Below are positions 62,569 to 64,000 of a stretch of 64,000 bases of DNA, piece after piece. Origin of the DNA: Bradyrhizobium yuanmingense. GTDB taxonomy: Bacteria; Pseudomonadota; Alphaproteobacteria; Rhizobiales; Xanthobacteraceae. Each line of letters starts with the position of its first letter. Within the stretch, counting starts at the first letter, position 1. The stretch lies in contig NZ_FMAE01000005.1 in the NCBI RefSeq assembly GCF_900094575.1, positions 674,092 to 738,091 of the forward strand. Direction: 5' to 3'. Both the position numbers and the translations under genes were made by a program. Under the pieces are notes generated by a model. The model saw only the letters and a program-made list of their open reading frames with translations. It had not been told where the DNA came from and made no database searches.

Positions 62569-62798
62569 GTCTGTTCCCTGAGGAAAGCGCAGATTCGACA
62601 TTTTAATGACCGTTCCATTGCGCCGCAACTGAGGCCGTCCACGTAAATTGCCCCTCCACGTTGAACCTGCTGGCCTGCCTCAACAAAATGCAGCCCCTCC
62701 GGTTGCTTGCATGTGGCGGCACGATGGGCGAAACAGGGCGCGCCCGGCCATCCAGGGGACGCGCCGGAGCGAAGGATTTTTGCACAACGAGGTCGGAC

Positions 62799-63266
62799 AT
62801 GGCGGGCACGGTCGAGCAGAAACTGGCGGAGCAAGGCATCAAGCTGCACGAGGCCCCCTCCCCCGTCGCCAACTACGTGCCCTTTGTGCGCACGGGCAAC
62901 CTCCTCTTCGTCTCCGGCCAGGTCTGCTTCGACCCCGCCGGCAAGCTGATCGCCAAGGGCAAGCTGGGCGCCGGCGTCTCGATCGAGGACGGCGCCGCAG
63001 CCGCGCGCGGCTGCGCCGTCAACCTGTTGGCCCAGGTCAAGGCGGCGCTCGGCGATCTCGATAAGGTCGTACGCGTGGTGCGCCTCGGCGGCTTCATCAA
63101 CTCGGCCCCGGATTTCCTGGATGGGCCGAAGGTGCTCAACGGCGCCTCCGACCTGATGGTTGCCGCCTTCGGGGACAAGGGCCGCCACGCCCGCACCACC
63201 GTCGGCGTCGCCTCGCTGCCCGCGGATGCGGCGGTCGAGGTCGAAGGCGTGTTCGAGGTCGCCTGA
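62799..63266 (+). CDS. RidA/YjgF-family protein (second of two)
   Basis: 155 residues, longer than the first paralogue and clearly different in sequence: AEQGIKLHEAPSPVANYVPF, GNLLFVSGQVCFDPAGKLIA, LAQVKAALGDLDKVVRVVRL and the C-terminal RHARTTVGVASLPADAAVEV. The arginine in GRHARTTVGV is at the position of the RidA catalytic arginine, so this copy may be the active enamine deaminase. The ATG at 62799 (MAGTVEQK) is preferred over a longer frame through the divergent eipB promoter region. The phosphodiesterase gene follows after six bases. Confidence 0.88.
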   Translation: MAGTVEQKLAEQGIKLHEAPSPVANYVPFVRTGNLLFVSGQVCFDPAGKLIAKGKLGAGVSIEDGAAAARGCAVNLLAQVKAALGDLDKVVRVVRLGGFINSAPDFLDGPKVLNGASDLMVAAFGDKGRHARTTVGVASLPADAAVEVEGVFEVA

Positions 63267-63272
63267 CGCCAA

Positions 63273-64000
63273 ATGCGCGCTCCGGATTGGCTGACAGCGC
63301 GGCCGGTCGCCCATCGCGGCCTGCATGACATTTCGCGCGGCATCGTCGAGAACATGCCGGGCGCGGTGCAGGCTGCGATTGCTGGTAGTTTTGCGATCGA
63401 GGTCGATATCCAGCTCTCGGCCGACGGCGAGGCCATGGTCCATCACGACCATGCCCTGGGCCGACTCACCGAGGCCACCGGCGAGGTGATCGCAAAGACC
63501 GCGACCGAGCTGAAGGCCGTCAGGTTCAAGGACACCGACGAGCGGATGATGTCGCTCGCCGACCTCTGCGCCATGGTCGCCGGACGTGTGCCCCTGGTAA
63601 TCGAGGTGAAGAGCCATTTCGGCGGCGATCGCAAGCTGGTGAAGCGGATGGCCGAGGTGTTGGCCTCGTATGACGGCCCCGCCGTCGGCATGTCCTTCGA
63701 TCCCGACCAGGTGCTGGCGCTACGTGACCTGTTGCCCAATCGTCCGCGCGGCATCGTCGCCCAGCGCAGCTATGAGGACGAGTACTGGGCCAACCTCACC
63801 CAAGAGCAGCGTGACAGCATGCTGTACTTGCGCCACGGCTTGCAAACCCGGCCGCATTTCGTCGCCTTCAAGGTCGACCACCTCCCGGCCCCCGCCCCCT
63901 GGATTGCCCGCAACCTGTTCGGCTGCGCCCTGCTCGGCTGGACCGTCCGCACCCCGGAGCAGCGGAGCCGGGTCGGGCGGTATGCGGACCAGATGATCTT
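63273..64000 (+). CDS. Glycerophosphodiester phosphodiesterase, 3'-truncated by the window
   Basis: TIM-barrel enzyme that releases glycerol-3-phosphate from glycerophosphodiesters. The visible 242 residues start at the ATG at 63273 and contain the family metal and catalytic residues: AHRGLHD, VENMPGAV, FAIEVDIQLSADGEAMVHHD and VPLVIEVKSHFGGD. The C-terminal catalytic region (LFGCALLGWTVRTPEQ) is partly present and the stop lies outside the window. It begins six bases after the RidA stop, so the two probably share a transcript. The route supplies glycerol-3-phosphate for phospholipid synthesis (plsY is elsewhere in this window). Confidence 0.93.
   Translation, partial: MRAPDWLTARPVAHRGLHDISRGIVENMPGAVQAAIAGSFAIEVDIQLSADGEAMVHHDHALGRLTEATGEVIAKTATELKAVRFKDTDERMMSLADLCAMVAGRVPLVIEVKSHFGGDRKLVKRMAEVLASYDGPAVGMSFDPDQVLALRDLLPNRPRGIVAQRSYEDEYWANLTQEQRDSMLYLRHGLQTRPHFVAFKVDHLPAPAPWIARNLFGCALLGWTVRTPEQRSRVGRYADQMI

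Noticed and set aside
1-64000. CRISPR array, prophage or insertion sequence
   Set aside because: No regularly spaced direct repeats, no integrase, transposase, capsid or terminase genes, and no att-like duplication beside tRNA-Ser were seen.

Overview
This window reads as a stretch of core chromosome from an alphaproteobacterium of the Bradyrhizobium/Rhodopseudomonas group (Nitrobacteraceae), most likely Bradyrhizobium. The evidence is high GC with strong GC bias at third codon positions, a Bradyrhizobium-type porin whose mature part begins ADLPVKAKA, three members of the small secreted Cys-rich family I recognise as DUF3551, an EipB/DUF1849 envelope protein, DivK-PleD, and many imperfect-palindrome intergenic repeats. 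I see no phage, insertion sequence, CRISPR array or conjugation gene. There is one tRNA (Ser-GCU).

Layout. 1-6.3 kb: truncated uracil-DNA glycosylase, then peroxiredoxin, smpB, mscL and dapA on the minus strand, a large lytic transglycosylase on the plus strand, and a frameshifted DUF3551 gene. 6.3-13.1 kb: porin with terminator and long leader region, tRNA-Ser, a TPR-GT41 glycosyltransferase, a Sel1-like protein, and a gene-poor block that holds a 30-residue lysine-rich protein. 13.1-17 kb: an unusually arranged gatC-orf70-gatA-orf100-gatB operon. 17-28 kb: two nitronate monooxygenase-like genes, a LysR regulator, a cyclase-family protein, ruvX, an AEC permease, a CPBP protease, aidB, and a coupled caspase-like/D-Ala-D-Ala dipeptidase pair. 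28-46.5 kb: an information-processing backbone (pyrB, a pyrC homologue lacking metal ligands, plsY, dprA, topA, rnr, DUF983, Nudix, rpmG), interrupted by a patatin, an amidase and two divergent HxlR/reductase pairs. 46.5-57 kb: more accessory content, namely a DUF3551 pair, a frameshifted GNAT, a flavoprotein/LysR pair, a zinc-ribbon adenylate cyclase-ATPase-TPR protein preceded by a 29-residue membrane peptide, and an MFS/TetR pair. 57-64 kb: divK-pleD, a DUF3572-dinB-ACT operon, two RidA-family proteins, eipB and a glycerophosphodiesterase cut by the window end.

How the genes work together. GatCAB amidates misacylated tRNAs. smpB (trans-translation) and rnr (a known partner of that pathway in other bacteria) are both present but far apart. 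topA, dprA, ruvX, aidB, dinB and the glycosylase cover DNA maintenance. The transglycosylase, the dipeptidase, dapA, EipB and plsY act on the envelope. DivK and PleD form the polar development/c-di-GMP branch. Several regulators sit divergently from a single oxidoreductase or transporter, which suggests local induction circuits.

Nothing here is clearly a new multi-gene system. The items most worth a second look are the PyrC homologue lacking metal ligands and coupled to PyrB, the short membrane peptide in front of the cyclase-ATPase, the two small genes translationally coupled inside the gatCAB operon, the two single-base frameshifts (DUF3551 at a C6 run, and GNAT), and intergenic repeats that supply the stop codons of neighbouring genes. 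All family names come from reading motifs by eye, without database searches.
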